Shown here: positions 35,580 to 46,001 of the stretch, one piece after another
Position numbering within the stretch: the stretch's first letter is position 1
Layout: each line of letters opens with the position of its first letter
Assembly (NCBI GenBank): GCA_000769715.1
Contig: JROS01000055.1
Span: 1-46,001 of the forward strand
DNA: 46,001 nt
Reading direction: 5' to 3'
Origin: Desulfobulbus sp. Tol-SR
GTDB lineage: Bacteria; Desulfobacterota; Desulfobulbia; Desulfobulbales; Desulfocapsaceae
Translations under genes and position numbers: made by a program
The notes under the pieces: model-generated
What the model was told of the DNA's origin: nothing
What the model saw: only the letters and a program-made list of their open reading frames with translations
Databases searched by the model: none

Positions 35580-36133
35580 CGCAGAAAGTGGCGGGTGCCG
35601 AGGTACATCCCCATGGCTTCAGCCGTCTGTTCGTTGGAGAAGGCGAGACCGGCCTGGTACTCGGGAGAGTCGATGAGGCGGTGGCACCATTTGACGGTGG
35701 CGGTCCCGGCGAGAGGAAAATCAGGGGCAAGATCGTCGAACGAGAATCGAATGACGGTATCGTTGACAAGCGGTTCCGCGGTCTGCAGGCGCAGCCCGCC
35801 AAGGCTCAGATCGATGGTCCTGGCTGGAGTTGAGACATGGGAGGCAACCGTTTCGGATCTGTTGAGCTGAACCAGGGTGACGCGTTGCCTGTCCTCCATC
35901 CGGATATGCCGGCGGCGGTTGTCCCGAGGGGCGGCGGTGTTTTCGGCGAGGGAAGGCCGGTAGAATTCGCTGCTGAGGCTGTACTGCATGCACATCGTGT
36001 AGGCTTCCGTCCGGCAGTAGATCTCGATATGGTTCTCCAGCGGAATGAACAGTCCCTCATTGCAGAGGCTGCACTTCAACGAGATAGGAGACCAGTAGGG
36101 GCAGGATTTCTTGTCTGGGATTATTTCGGCCAT
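35576..36133 (-). CDS. PilZ-domain protein with N-terminal cysteine cluster
   Basis: 185 residues from ATG 36133. The N-terminal 48 residues hold five Cys (C11, C21, C24, C40, C48) in CPYW, CSLC, YC and TMC contexts, suggesting a zinc or Fe-S site. The PilZ domain follows: RRRHIRMEDR (c-di-GMP binding R-x3-R) at about 74-83, then TIDLSLGGLR (D/N-x-S-x-x-G) at about 107-116, and KWCHRL to the end. PilZ domains bind c-di-GMP, so this is a likely effector. It lies 88 nt after the sigma54 activator and may be coregulated with it. Confidence 0.88.
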   Translation of the reverse strand: MAEIIPDKKSCPYWSPISLKCSLCNEGLFIPLENHIEIYCRTEAYTMCMQYSLSSEFYRPSLAENTAAPRDNRRRHIRMEDRQRVTLVQLNRSETVASHVSTPARTIDLSLGGLRLQTAEPLVNDTVIRFSFDDLAPDFPLAGTATVKWCHRLIDSPEYQAGLAFSNEQTAEAMGMYLGTRHFLR

Positions 36134-36221
36134 ACCATGTCGATGTCAGCAAGTTTAAAATTCCGACAATGAAATTGCATAAATCATCACTTATTCAGTG
36201 CAAAATACATGCCCGCCAGGG

Positions 36222-37736
<1,515 letters not shown>

Positions 37737-37794
37737 GGCGATTGCTGAGTCTCTATCCGAAAAAGAAAGGAAACTGTACTAGGGCCATGCTATA

Positions 37795-37868
37795 CGAAAA
37801 AGTGGAAAAACTGGAGATAAATATTCCACTTTTTCGAAAAAACACATGGTGCCCCCGCTATCGGCGGG
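37795..37868 (-). terminator. double hairpin after the DUF748-PGPGW unit
   Basis: On the minus strand CCCGC/GCGGG (plus 37854-37868) is followed 12 nt later by TTTTTT, then by a 13-bp perfect inverted repeat, CGAAAAAGTGGAA (37795-37807) and TTCCACTTTTTCG (37824-37836). Together they probably end the transcript. The AT-rich repeat may also be an operator for the sigma54 activator whose gene starts 59 bp away. Confidence 0.5.
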
Positions 37869-37932
37869 AAAAAGCGGAGTCTGCCTTCACAGCGGAGTGC
37901 GGCTCGGGATCGATGTCCGCCGGCAGACGCTG

Positions 37933-38361
37933 TTACCGATGCCCATCCAACCGCCAGATGAATTTCGGGTGACCGGTTTTGGTCCTGATCCAGTCGAGGC
38001 TGTGTTGAACCGATGGTCTGGTCGTCAGGGTAAAAAGCAGGCGGTATTTGCCGGGGAACGACATGAGGGCGACTCCGAGAATGATGGTCAGGATGCCTTG
38101 TCCGGGCAGAAAGAGCATGGCCGTTCCGGCGAGCAGGACCACGACGCCGGCGATGTTCCGAAAGACGAACCACACTGGGAAAAGCAGACCCGCACCGGCT
38201 GAAAAAGGGTGCCGGAAACGATGGGGGCGGACGAAATAGTCAACCGGCAGCCTGGATATCAACCAGGGGATAAACGCCAGGCTGACGAAAAAGGTAAACA
38301 GGGAGACGATGCCGAGCCACTGCAGGGTGGTTTCGATGGTGTCCCATTCCATACCGGGCAT
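37933..38361 (-). CDS. small membrane protein of PGPGW type
   Basis: 142 residues from ATG 38361 (a second ATG at 38352); the 41-codon extension further up is not supported. Three hydrophobic segments lie at about 10-32, 53-75 and 78-95. The motif LFLPGQGILTIILGVALMSFPGK corresponds to the PGPGW transmembrane family (x-PGPGW-LTI-x-LG). The tail (TTRPSVQHSLDWIRTKTGHPKF) matches the usual end of these proteins. Function unknown. It follows the DUF748 gene by 58 nt on the same strand. Confidence 0.7.
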   Translation of the reverse strand: MPGMEWDTIETTLQWLGIVSLFTFFVSLAFIPWLISRLPVDYFVRPHRFRHPFSAGAGLLFPVWFVFRNIAGVVVLLAGTAMLFLPGQGILTIILGVALMSFPGKYRLLFTLTTRPSVQHSLDWIRTKTGHPKFIWRLDGHR

Positions 38362-38419
38362 AGGAGTCAGTACAAAAGTGGCGGGATTCCCGCGGGGGTG
38401 GAAACTGCGGCCTGGTTGT

Positions 38420-41400
38420 TCATTCCTTCCTGTCCCCCCGTTCGACAGCGGCATCGTGCCGGGCGGCAAGGGCGCGCAGCTCAAGCAGGGCGCGATTGCC
38501 CGGCATGCTGCTGTCTGCAGTTATCTGCTGTCTGGGTGCTATGGCGACCCGGGTCGGGGCAAGGGAAAGTTGTTCGACCAGCAGTTTCTGCACCAGGTCT
38601 GCCCGTCGCCGGGCGAGATCTTTCAGCGTCGAGTCCTGAAAGGCCACAGGGGCCGGTTTCAGAGGAACGAATTGGGGGAAATCAGGCATCAGGTCTTTCT
38701 CGACAAAGCCCTGTGAGGTGTTGACTGCCGCCTTGCGGCGAGCCAATTCCGCATCCCGTTCCACCTGCCAGGCCGCCTTCCTCCGCTTGTTCTCCTCGGC
38801 CACCCGTTGGGCTTCGATATCTTCGAGTTGCCGGTTGAGGATGTCGCCATCGATGATCTTGTCCGCCGCTCCGGTTATGCGGAGGCCGACAGACGGATGA
38901 ACGTTGAGGAGGGCGGCGAAACGGGCAAGAACTTTCTGTCCCTGCTCGGTCAGTTCATAGCCTCCCGGCCTGAATTCGGCGAATTCGCTGCCGACCAGGT
39001 CGGCGAATTCCTTGCCGGCCAGCAGGATGGGAGAGACCTTGGCCTTGACGACCTGGCGCTGGAAGGTGGCCACAGCGTTATCGAGGGCCGGGATGTTTTC
39101 CCCCGGGAAGTCGCGTTCACTCCTGACATCCAGCACGACGTTGCCTTCGGGGCCGGTCAGGAAGGCCAGGGGCAGGGCGGTTTCGGCGTTGGGGGTGGCA
39201 GTCTGCAGGCCGGTGAAGATATACCGTGTATTCTCCGCCAGGCGGCCGTTTTTCCAGGTCGTTGTACCAGTGGTCGAGAATGTGGCCTTGCGGGCATCGA
39301 TGTCCAGGTCGGACGGCACGTGCCTGGCGAAGTCGGAGAGACGCAGGCCGGAGGCCTGGAAGGATGTCTCGCCGCCGGGGTTTTTACCGAACAGGTCGGC
39401 GGCGCCGGTAAGGGTAAAGGGACTCTGGTCGAATTTGCCGGAGAATGAAAATCGGCCGGGTTCGTTGGCGCCCGGCGCATGGATGTCGGTGATCGCGCCC
39501 TCGGTTATCAGGATGGTGGTGGACCATTGTGGCGAGAGCCGGGTGTCGCGATACGGCACCTTGCCGTTTTTGATAATTATTTTCTGGATATCGAGCTGTG
39601 ATATGGCGATTTTTCCCTTGCCGCCGGTCCGGGCCGTTTTCTCCGCCGGCAGCATGGCCTGGATAAAGGCGCCGAATTGCAGCGACGGATGCTTGTCGTT
39701 TGGCGCTCGTTGCCAGTCCATGACCGGGGAATCGATATCCATTTGGGCGACACCGAGATGAAAAGGCGATCTGGAGTAGGAAAGGCCTTGGATGTCACAC
39801 TGTTTCCAGGACAGAAGGGGTTTGCCGGCGTGGTTGAAGACGGCCTCGTCGAATTTCAATTCGCCGCTGAAGGAGGCCTCCGGCAAGGTCAGCAGCCCTT
39901 TTCCGGCAATGGTGGTCTGTGCTTCGGTCAACAGCGGCAGAGAAGAGAACCAGGGGAGGATGGTTTTTGCCCTGAGACCGGAAAATCCGGTGTTGAGGGA
40001 CGCCTGAAAGGGAGCCAGCCGAGCCGTTCCCTTGGCCTTGAAGTTCCCCTTGTCGTTGATTCTGGCCGAGAGCACCAGGTTGTCGCCGGCGTTCCGCCGG
40101 CTGTTGAGGTATTTTGCCTGCAGCAGCACCGAGCTGAGCGCCAGCGGGGACGAGGACTTGCCGGCGACGGAGATCTTGCCGCTGTAGTCGATGGAATTCA
40201 ACGTCATCATACCGTCGCTGGCGGCGACTGCTGTAAAGATATCGGGGAATCGTCCGGCCTGGAGGGCGATCGAGCCGTTTTCAAGGCGCAGATCGCCGAG
40301 ATTTACTTTGGAGCCGCTCTTTGAAAGGCCGGTGAGCGTCAGTATCGGCGCATCAAGCCACAGTTTCCTGCCGGCCGTGAGCTTCAAGTTCTGTACGGTG
40401 GCTTCCGTCTCGGAGAGGTCGGCGGCCGGTCGCATCTCCTTCGCATTGTCTCTTGATACCTTGAGCTTGCCCTGGAGGTTCGCTTTTCCGGATTGGATGG
40501 TTTCGGGGGGGATGCCGATCGTTGTCAGGAAGGTTGCGGCGGGGAAATTTTCAAACCTGAATGGGCCATTCAAGGCGCCGTTGCTCTCGAGCGCCCCCTG
40601 CCAGGAAAAGGTCATGCCGGAGGTGGTGTTTTCGCTGCTGAAATCGAAGCTGCCGCCGGGCTTGCCATCGGCGGCGGGGAGGCCGTTCCAATGGTAGTTT
40701 CTGATGTTCAGTTGCAGGGCGGACCAGATCTCGGGTTTCGCTTTTTCGTTCCGGACAACGTCGACGTTGCCGTCTTCGATCGACAGGAGGTCGACGGCGA
40801 CGGAGACCGGGCGTGATCCTCCGGCAGGCTGCTCCGCACTGTCGCGGCCCGTCGCCGGCAGGAGAGGGATAAACAGCTCGGCGATGTCTGCCGACCGGCT
40901 TTTCATGCGCGGGTTGCTGAGGGACAGTTTTCGGATATGGATCTGCCGGTCAATCGGGGAAAAGGAACCCTCGAGGATGGTATTCGGGATGGTCGCTTCG
41001 AGTGGATGTTGCTTGCCGGTGATCTCCATCTCGGCAATCTTGCCGGTGAATTCGATGGAAAACCTGGCTTCCTGCTCGGCTGTGCCGTTGGTGAAATTGA
41101 GCTCAAGGCTGCCGTCGGCCTTGCCGTTGGTCAGGGAGATCGGTGCCGTGACCGGCAGGTAATTGAAGTATTGCGGCAGGTCCATGCCCTGGATGCTGCA
41201 CGACAGTTTGGTCTCGCTCCCCTTGCCATTGGGATCCGACGGGATCGAGGTCTGGCCGGTCAATGCCACCTTGCTGCCGTTGATCACCGCGGAAAATTTG
41301 GGATGGATGTTCTGGCTGGTCTGGAAGGGGAAATTGGACAGGGAGGGCAGGTCGAGCTCGATCTGCTCGACGGTATGGGTCGTGGCGGCGGGGACATCCT

Positions 41401-42049
41401 GGAAGGTGACGCTGCCTTCTCTGATCGAGATATTGTTGAGCGAAAAGAGAAAGGGGAGTTCGGAAAAACTGATGATATCCGAAGCCGTACCGGTACGTTT
41501 GACAGAAAATACATCCGTTATGTTGTAGCGATTGTCGTGGGAACGCACAATGTTCATCTCTATCCCCCTGATCGCCAGAGAGTTGCTGACGAGATCGTGC
41601 CGCAGCAGGGACAGGGGGGCGAGGTCGGCATCGATGCGGGATATCCGGAGCAGGCGCCGGTTGTCCTCGGCCGGGCGTGAAGGCTGGAGCTGCAGGTCCT
41701 GCAGCGAAAAATTGAAGGTGAAGGGGTTGAACTCGATGGTCTCGATGTCGAGTTGCATCCCGGTCCTGGCGTTGAGCATTTCCGGAAGGGACTTCTTGAG
41801 ATAGCGAGGCACCAGCCAGAAGCCGCCGAGCGTATAGAACAACGTCAGGAGGAGGATGCAGGGGATCAGGACCTTGAAGAGGCGCCCCGTGGATACCGGG
41901 GTGGCCGGCTGGTCCTTTTTGCCGGGACGTTTTTTGCCGGGTGCGCGTTGTTTGAGCCGACGTTCGCTGCTCCCTTTGCCCGCTGGGGATGCAGGGGGGT
42001 GTTCCGGCGGGGTTGGGGAGATGGAAATGTTGCCAAAATTGTCCGACAT
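38420..42049 (-). CDS. DUF748 / AsmA-like giant envelope protein
   Basis: 1209 residues from ATG 42049; no SD seen. A Pro/Lys-rich cytoplasmic head (1-52) precedes one membrane segment (about 57-80). A long repetitive beta-rich region to about 1000 carries AsmA/DUF748 features: RTGMQLDIETIEFNPFTFNF, LSLLRHDLVSNSLAIRGIEM, and FRFENFPAATFLTTIG later. The last 200 residues are helical and charged with repeated AQRVAEENKRRKAAW-like segments and GLRITGAADKIIDGD, an OmpA-like stretch seen in DUF748 proteins. Relatives form lipid-conducting bridges between membranes; transfer of that role here is inference. It is cotranscribed with the PGPGW gene. Confidence 0.88.
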   Translation of the reverse strand: MSDNFGNISISPTPPEHPPASPAGKGSSERRLKQRAPGKKRPGKKDQPATPVSTGRLFKVLIPCILLLTLFYTLGGFWLVPRYLKKSLPEMLNARTGMQLDIETIEFNPFTFNFSLQDLQLQPSRPAEDNRRLLRISRIDADLAPLSLLRHDLVSNSLAIRGIEMNIVRSHDNRYNITDVFSVKRTGTASDIISFSELPFLFSLNNISIREGSVTFQDVPAATTHTVEQIELDLPSLSNFPFQTSQNIHPKFSAVINGSKVALTGQTSIPSDPNGKGSETKLSCSIQGMDLPQYFNYLPVTAPISLTNGKADGSLELNFTNGTAEQEARFSIEFTGKIAEMEITGKQHPLEATIPNTILEGSFSPIDRQIHIRKLSLSNPRMKSRSADIAELFIPLLPATGRDSAEQPAGGSRPVSVAVDLLSIEDGNVDVVRNEKAKPEIWSALQLNIRNYHWNGLPAADGKPGGSFDFSSENTTSGMTFSWQGALESNGALNGPFRFENFPAATFLTTIGIPPETIQSGKANLQGKLKVSRDNAKEMRPAADLSETEATVQNLKLTAGRKLWLDAPILTLTGLSKSGSKVNLGDLRLENGSIALQAGRFPDIFTAVAASDGMMTLNSIDYSGKISVAGKSSSPLALSSVLLQAKYLNSRRNAGDNLVLSARINDKGNFKAKGTARLAPFQASLNTGFSGLRAKTILPWFSSLPLLTEAQTTIAGKGLLTLPEASFSGELKFDEAVFNHAGKPLLSWKQCDIQGLSYSRSPFHLGVAQMDIDSPVMDWQRAPNDKHPSLQFGAFIQAMLPAEKTARTGGKGKIAISQLDIQKIIIKNGKVPYRDTRLSPQWSTTILITEGAITDIHAPGANEPGRFSFSGKFDQSPFTLTGAADLFGKNPGGETSFQASGLRLSDFARHVPSDLDIDARKATFSTTGTTTWKNGRLAENTRYIFTGLQTATPNAETALPLAFLTGPEGNVVLDVRSERDFPGENIPALDNAVATFQRQVVKAKVSPILLAGKEFADLVGSEFAEFRPGGYELTEQGQKVLARFAALLNVHPSVGLRITGAADKIIDGDILNRQLEDIEAQRVAEENKRRKAAWQVERDAELARRKAAVNTSQGFVEKDLMPDFPQFVPLKPAPVAFQDSTLKDLARRRADLVQKLLVEQLSLAPTRVAIAPRQQITADSSMPGNRALLELRALAARHDAAVERGDRKE

Positions 42050-42588
42050 GAATGAGTGTGGTGACAGGTCCTGGTTGACTGACCGCTTGTCCAGTCAGAG
42101 AGGTGTTCGGGGAAACGTGGTTTATGTAACTGATTCGGCTGGAAACCCTCTGGTCTGGCGATTTGACTGCCGATGCCCGGTGGGCATGCGCATGCAGGCA
42201 GAGGGAGGAGCCGGTAGAAGAATGAAAAAGAGTACATGCAATACCGGGAGATGTCATGGGAAAAAAATGATACGCAACGAAATGCCGGTCTGCGGGGTTC
42301 CACGCCTGTATGCATCCGATCAATTTTCAAGGCGCCGCGAACGGTCATGGCATATCTGTAAAACGATTTGAATTTGCATTGGAACTTTGAATGTCAGCCG
42401 TGAATGGGGTAGATTGCGGACAAAAGAGTATTTGTTGTAACTTGAGAAGGGTGCTGGTAGGATTTAACCCGTCACCGTGTCCTATGGATTGATAATGTGG
42501 ACTTTCTCCTCAGTACCCGATCTGACGGAAAGACAATCCTGCAGGGATATGAAAGGTTGAATGCATTAACGGATGGTGTTTGTTCACG
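42050..42588. other. 539-bp divergent region between DUF748 and cdaA
   Basis: I found no gene that holds up. A 49-codon plus-strand frame from 42222 (MKKSTCNTGRCHGKKMIRNE) is basic and Cys-containing but has a poorly spaced SD. A small inverted repeat TGACTG/CAGTCA lies near 42078-42100. The composition is more AT-rich toward cdaA. Promoters for both genes presumably lie here, but none is convincing. Confidence 0.35.
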
Positions 42589-43380
42589 ATGATCGATATT
42601 TTCAATTATTACCGCTGGCAGGATATCGTCGATATCCTCGTTGTCGCTTTTGTCATATATCAGCTGATTTCCATCATCCGCGGGACCCGTTCGGTGCAGA
42701 TGGCCCTCGGGCTCATCATTCTGTCGATTGTCTATTCTCTCGCCAAGGTTCTCGATCTGTCCACGCTCATGTGGCTGCTGCAGAATTTTCTCAGCTCCAT
42801 TCTTCTGATCGTCATCATCGTGTTTCAGCAGGATATCCGCCGGGCCTTGACCCAGGTCGGCAAGACACCGTTCCAGAAGGACATGGATTTCGCCGACAAA
42901 GATCTCGATGAAATCATCCGCTCGGTGCTGTACCTGGCCAAACGCCGTATCGGGGCCCTGATCGTCATCGAACGGGAGACCGGCCTGCGTGATTTTGTCG
43001 AATCCGGGATCGAACTTGACGCGAGGCTGACCCGCGAATTGCTGATATCGATCTTCATGCCTGTCTCGCCCCTGCATGATGGCGGGGTCATTGTCGGCAA
43101 CGGCCGTATTCTGACCGCGGGCTGCATTCTTCCCCTGTCGCAGAACCCTTCCATCAACAAACGGTACGGCACGCGACACCGGGCGGCAATCGGACTGAGC
43201 GAAGAGACCGATGCGGTGATCGTTGTCGTGTCGGAGGAGACGCAGGAGATCTCGATCGTCAAAAACGGTGTCCTGACCACGCAGCCTGACGAGATCAACC
43301 TGGTCAACAGCCTCAGGGACATATTCATCGAAAAGGAAGGACCTTCCCATTCATGGAAAAGCTGGTTCTTGAAAAAATAG
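42589..43380 (+). CDS. cdaA: membrane diadenylate cyclase CdaA
   Basis: 263 residues from ATG 42589; the TTG at 42580 would add three. It makes c-di-AMP from two ATP. Three N-terminal membrane segments (about 9-28, 36-54, 60-82) precede the DisA_N cyclase domain with VFQQDIRRALTQVG, PLHDGGVIVGNG, INKRYGTRHRAAIGLSEETD and VVVSEETQEIS. The substrate motif reads DGG where most family members have DGA; the RHR part is intact. It overlaps the ybbR-type gene by 28 nt and lies upstream of glmM, the classic cda-glm operon. Confidence 0.95.
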   Translation: MIDIFNYYRWQDIVDILVVAFVIYQLISIIRGTRSVQMALGLIILSIVYSLAKVLDLSTLMWLLQNFLSSILLIVIIVFQQDIRRALTQVGKTPFQKDMDFADKDLDEIIRSVLYLAKRRIGALIVIERETGLRDFVESGIELDARLTRELLISIFMPVSPLHDGGVIVGNGRILTAGCILPLSQNPSINKRYGTRHRAAIGLSEETDAVIVVVSEETQEISIVKNGVLTTQPDEINLVNSLRDIFIEKEGPSHSWKSWFLKK

Positions 43381-44417
43381 GCAGTCTGAAGGACAAACTG
43401 CTGGATCCACAGTGCTGGCAGCACCTGCTGTCGAGAAGCTGGTTCCTTAAAGGACTGTCGCTCTGCATGGCTGTCATGCTGTGGTATTTTGTCGGCGGTA
43501 AGGACACCGTCGACAAGATCGTCATGGTCCCGATCGAGATCATCAATCTGCCGCGGGATCTGGTTATCTCCAGCCAGTTCAAGAAGGAGATCGAGGTGAC
43601 GGTGACCGGCCCCAGTTCACAGATCCTCGATCTGAACAATCAGGCGGTTACCCGGCAGATCGACCTGTCCTCAGCCAGCCCCGGGACCATGGTGATCGAA
43701 AATTCGATCGATTCGATTCCAGTCCCGCGGGGGATCAAGGTGCTGCGCGTGCAGCCGTCGTCGCTCATCCTGTCGCTCGATAAACTGGTCCAGAAGCATT
43801 TTACGGTGATACCCTCGATCAGCGGCAAGGTGGCGGCGGGGCATGTGCTGAAAGGGCTGAAAATGAATCCGGAGGTCATCACGATCACCGGTCCCGAGAC
43901 CCTCCTGGGTCAGGTCAACCAGCTCCATACCGCCAACATCAATGTCAATGGGATGTCCGAATCGCAGCAACGGCAGGTTCCGCTCAAGCTCGATCCGGCG
44001 CTGGTCGACCTGATCGGAAAAACCCTGGTCACGGCAGATATCCAGGTAGGGCTCGAGACGGTCGAGAGAAAGATCATGGATATTCCGGTCTCGGCAACCG
44101 TTGACGGCAGGAAGCGAACAGTCAGGCCGGCGGTGGTGACGGTCACCGCCAGAATTCCCAAGACCATGTTGAACGGCAACGGCAGTCTGAAGAAGAAGTT
44201 CAATGTCACTGCCACCGAGGTAGCCGGGGAAGGGAAGTTGAAGGTCGTGGTCGTTCCGGTTGATGATGCGGGTGGCGACCTCACGGTGGTCGCCGTCGAA
44301 CCGGAGTTTGTCACCCTCGTCCCCGAAAAGGACGACGACAAGCGGGAACCGAGGCATCTCAACCAGTCCGAAAGCCAGCGGAAGACCAGGAGGGTGGTGG
44401 ACAGCAGGAAGGGATAG
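43353..44417 (+). CDS. cdaR: YbbR-domain protein, CdaA regulator CdaR
   Basis: 354 residues from ATG 43353, overlapping cdaA by 28 nt. A short N-terminal cytoplasmic segment and one membrane segment (about 34-50, LKGLSLCMAVMLWYFVGG) are followed by three YbbR-type repeats of about 85 residues, recognisable by TVTGPSSQI, ITGPETLLGQV, VTVTARIPKTM, and a charged tail. In Firmicutes YbbR (CdaR) binds CdaA outside the membrane and tunes c-di-AMP synthesis. The fixed gene order here suggests the same. Confidence 0.88.
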   Translation: MEKLVLEKIGSLKDKLLDPQCWQHLLSRSWFLKGLSLCMAVMLWYFVGGKDTVDKIVMVPIEIINLPRDLVISSQFKKEIEVTVTGPSSQILDLNNQAVTRQIDLSSASPGTMVIENSIDSIPVPRGIKVLRVQPSSLILSLDKLVQKHFTVIPSISGKVAAGHVLKGLKMNPEVITITGPETLLGQVNQLHTANINVNGMSESQQRQVPLKLDPALVDLIGKTLVTADIQVGLETVERKIMDIPVSATVDGRKRTVRPAVVTVTARIPKTMLNGNGSLKKKFNVTATEVAGEGKLKVVVVPVDDAGGDLTVVAVEPEFVTLVPEKDDDKREPRHLNQSESQRKTRRVVDSRKG

Positions 44418-44525
44418 GAAGGAACATTCGTCAAGGTGCTCGCCGGCCGGCGGTAAGCCGACGTTCCGGCTGCCGGCAGGATCATGAATTACAGTCAATG
44501 CATCAGTGAGATTGAAAGAAAGACG

Positions 44526-45917
44526 ATGAGAAAACTTTTCGGCACGGACGGAATCCGGGGGGTGGCGAACACCTACCCGATGACGATTGAAACCGCGATG
44601 CAGGTCGGCAGGGCGATCGCCTACATTGTCAAGGAGAAGGGCAAGAGGCATCGGATCGTCATCGGCAAGGATACCCGGGTCTCCGGTTACATGATCGAGA
44701 ATGCCCTGGCGGCCGGGATCTGCTCGATGGGGGTCGATGTCCTGCTGGTGGGGCCGCTGCCGACACCGGGCATCGCCTTTATCACCACATCGATGCGGGC
44801 CGATGCCGGGGTGGTGATCTCGGCCTCGCACAACCCCTTCCAGGACAACGGGATCAAGATCTTCTCCGGTGACGGCTTCAAATTGCCGGATCAGGTGGAG
44901 GCCCATATCGAGGAGCTGATGCGCTCGGACAAGATGGCCGCCCTCCGTCCGGTCGCCGACGAGGTGGGCAAGGCGACCCGGATCGATGACGCCAGGGGCC
45001 GCTATATCGTCTTCCTGAAAAACACCTTTCCCAAAGACTATACCCTCGACGGCTTTCATGTCGTTCTCGATTGCGCCAACGGCGCCACCTACGGCGTCGC
45101 TCCCTGGGTGTTCCGGGAACTCGGGGCGCAGGTGACGCCGCTGGCCATCACGCCCGACGGCAAGAACATCAATCACCAGTGCGGGGCGCTGCATCCCGAA
45201 CTGATGGCCGCCAAGGTCAAAGAGGTCGGGGCGGACATCGGCCTGGCCCTCGACGGCGACGGCGACCGGCTGATTGTCGCCGACGAGCATGGGGAGATCG
45301 TCGACGGCGATCACATCATGGCCATCTGCGCCCAGGATCTGCTGAAGCGAAGGAAATTGAAGAAGAAGACCCTCGTGGCGACGATCATGTCCAATATGGG
45401 GCTCGAGGTGGCCATGGAGCGGATGGGGGGGCGGATGGTCCGGACCGGGGTCGGCGACCGCTACGTTGTCGAATGCATGCGGCGCAAGGGCTTTTCCTTC
45501 GGCGGCGAACAGTCGGGCCACCTGGTGTTCCTCGATCATATCACGACCGGGGACGGTATTCTGGCGGCCCTGCAGCTGTTGTCGGTAATGGAGAAGCATC
45601 ATAAGCCGCTCTCCGAGCTTTCCGGAATCATGGAAAATTTTCCGCAAATCCTGAAAAACGTCCGGACAACTGGGAAAATACGTGTCGAGGCCATTCCGGG
45701 ATTCCAGAAAAGGGTGGGGCTGTTCTCGGAGAAACTCGGGGCCTCGGGGCGGATTCTGGTCCGGGCCTCGGGGACGGAACCGGTGATCAGGGTCATGGTC
45801 GAAGGCCAGGACGAGGGAATTATCAGCGAAATGGCCGACGAACTGTGCGACCTGGTGTGCCAGTACGACAGGAGCAGGGGCCTGACCGGGAAGCCGGACG
45901 CCCTCAGTGAGGTGTAG
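44526..45917 (+). CDS. glmM: phosphoglucosamine mutase
   Basis: 463 residues from ATG 44526 ([15 protein letters not shown]); the 14-codon extension upstream is not family-like. It converts glucosamine-6-phosphate to glucosamine-1-phosphate for peptidoglycan. Visible: catalytic phosphoserine in [10 protein letters not shown] (about S101), metal loop LDGDGDRL, sugar-binding GGEQSGHL and the C-terminal phosphate-binding [12 protein letters not shown]. It follows cdaR by 108 nt. In other species CdaA is bound and inhibited by GlmM, so the clustering links wall synthesis with c-di-AMP. Confidence 0.97.
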   Translation: MRKLFGTDGIRGVANTYPMTIETAMQVGRAIAYIVKEKGKRHRIVIGKDTRVSGYMIENALAAGICSMGVDVLLVGPLPTPGIAFITTSMRADAGVVISASHNPFQDNGIKIFSGDGFKLPDQVEAHIEELMRSDKMAALRPVADEVGKATRIDDARGRYIVFLKNTFPKDYTLDGFHVVLDCANGATYGVAPWVFRELGAQVTPLAITPDGKNINHQCGALHPELMAAKVKEVGADIGLALDGDGDRLIVADEHGEIVDGDHIMAICAQDLLKRRKLKKKTLVATIMSNMGLEVAMERMGGRMVRTGVGDRYVVECMRRKGFSFGGEQSGHLVFLDHITTGDGILAALQLLSVMEKHHKPLSELSGIMENFPQILKNVRTTGKIRVEAIPGFQKRVGLFSEKLGASGRILVRASGTEPVIRVMVEGQDEGIISEMADELCDLVCQYDRSRGLTGKPDALSEV

Positions 45918-46001
45918 GGACAACGAGTGGTTCCGTACCGTCGTTCTGGTTGGTTCGGTTGATTTCCGGTGACAGGAAGTCGGGGGCCGTCACGAAAAGG
46001 C

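Noticed and set aside
42222-42371. 49-codon basic ORF upstream of cdaA
   Set aside because: SD spacing is poor, no relatives recognised and the frame is simply open in a non-coding stretch.

Overview
The window (about 60% GC by eye, dense with long genes) looks like chromosomal DNA of an anaerobic Desulfobacterota (former Deltaproteobacteria) bacterium. The assignment is inferred from gene families and layout, not from a marker gene. Supporting points are an 'orange protein'-type cluster of two ferredoxin-MinD ATPases, an Mrp ATPase and NifX-fold proteins, a B12-dependent ribonucleotide reductase, a DUF4390/NtrY-like kinase pair, a DUF134 regulator next to a NifX-fold protein, a DUF748 giant protein, and the cdaA-ybbR-glmM operon. 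No transposase, CRISPR array, prophage or rRNA was seen.

Layout. 1-2100 (+): 5'-truncated GNAT acetyltransferase, membrane-anchored alpha/beta hydrolase, DUF1643 protein. 2353-6529 (-): two CBS-domain proteins and a transmembrane PhnD-like/GAF/HD-GYP/degenerate-GGDEF sensor. 6992-12251 (-): the metal/Fe-S cluster, read NifX - MinD(2x[4Fe-4S]) - MinD(2x[4Fe-4S]) - CDF transporter fused to NifX - Mrp - mini-ferritin. It is preceded by a good sigma70-type promoter, 10-bp-phased direct repeats, a leader ORF and an intrinsic terminator inside that leader. 12835-16983 (+): small pore-loop channel, nrdJ with a candidate NrdR box, SEC-C protein, VanZ-like protein, terminator. 17078-21031 (-): DUF4390, NtrY-like kinase, hemB. 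21197-22085 (+): twin palindromic operators, a stand-alone NifX-fold protein, DUF134 regulator. 22194-26861: prfC (-), rfbB and rfbC (+), lipoprotein (+). 26873-31448 (-): tRNA-Gln with promoter and terminator, an AT-rich stretch with a 55-codon membrane ORF, ppk, TPR protein, SH3 lipoprotein. 31473-33775 (-): cysS and ammB. 34008-35579 (+): AmpG-like permease. 35576-42049 (-): DUF748 protein, PGPGW-type membrane protein, sigma54 activator, PilZ protein. 42589-45917 (+): cdaA, cdaR/ybbR, glmM.

How the parts may work together. The NifX/MinD/Mrp/CDF-NifX/ferritin operon reads as a metal-cofactor handling system: Fe-S-bearing P-loop ATPases, small NifX-fold cluster carriers, a metal transporter carrying its own NifX domain, and a small diiron protein. 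About 9 kb away a second NifX protein sits with a DUF134 DNA-binding protein behind two TGTGCATATGCACA-like palindromes, and a related sequence overlaps the start of the large operon. I infer one regulon. This is my best candidate for an under-described system here. Nucleotide second messengers are also well represented: HD-GYP and PilZ for c-di-GMP, CdaA for c-di-AMP, and several CBS modules.
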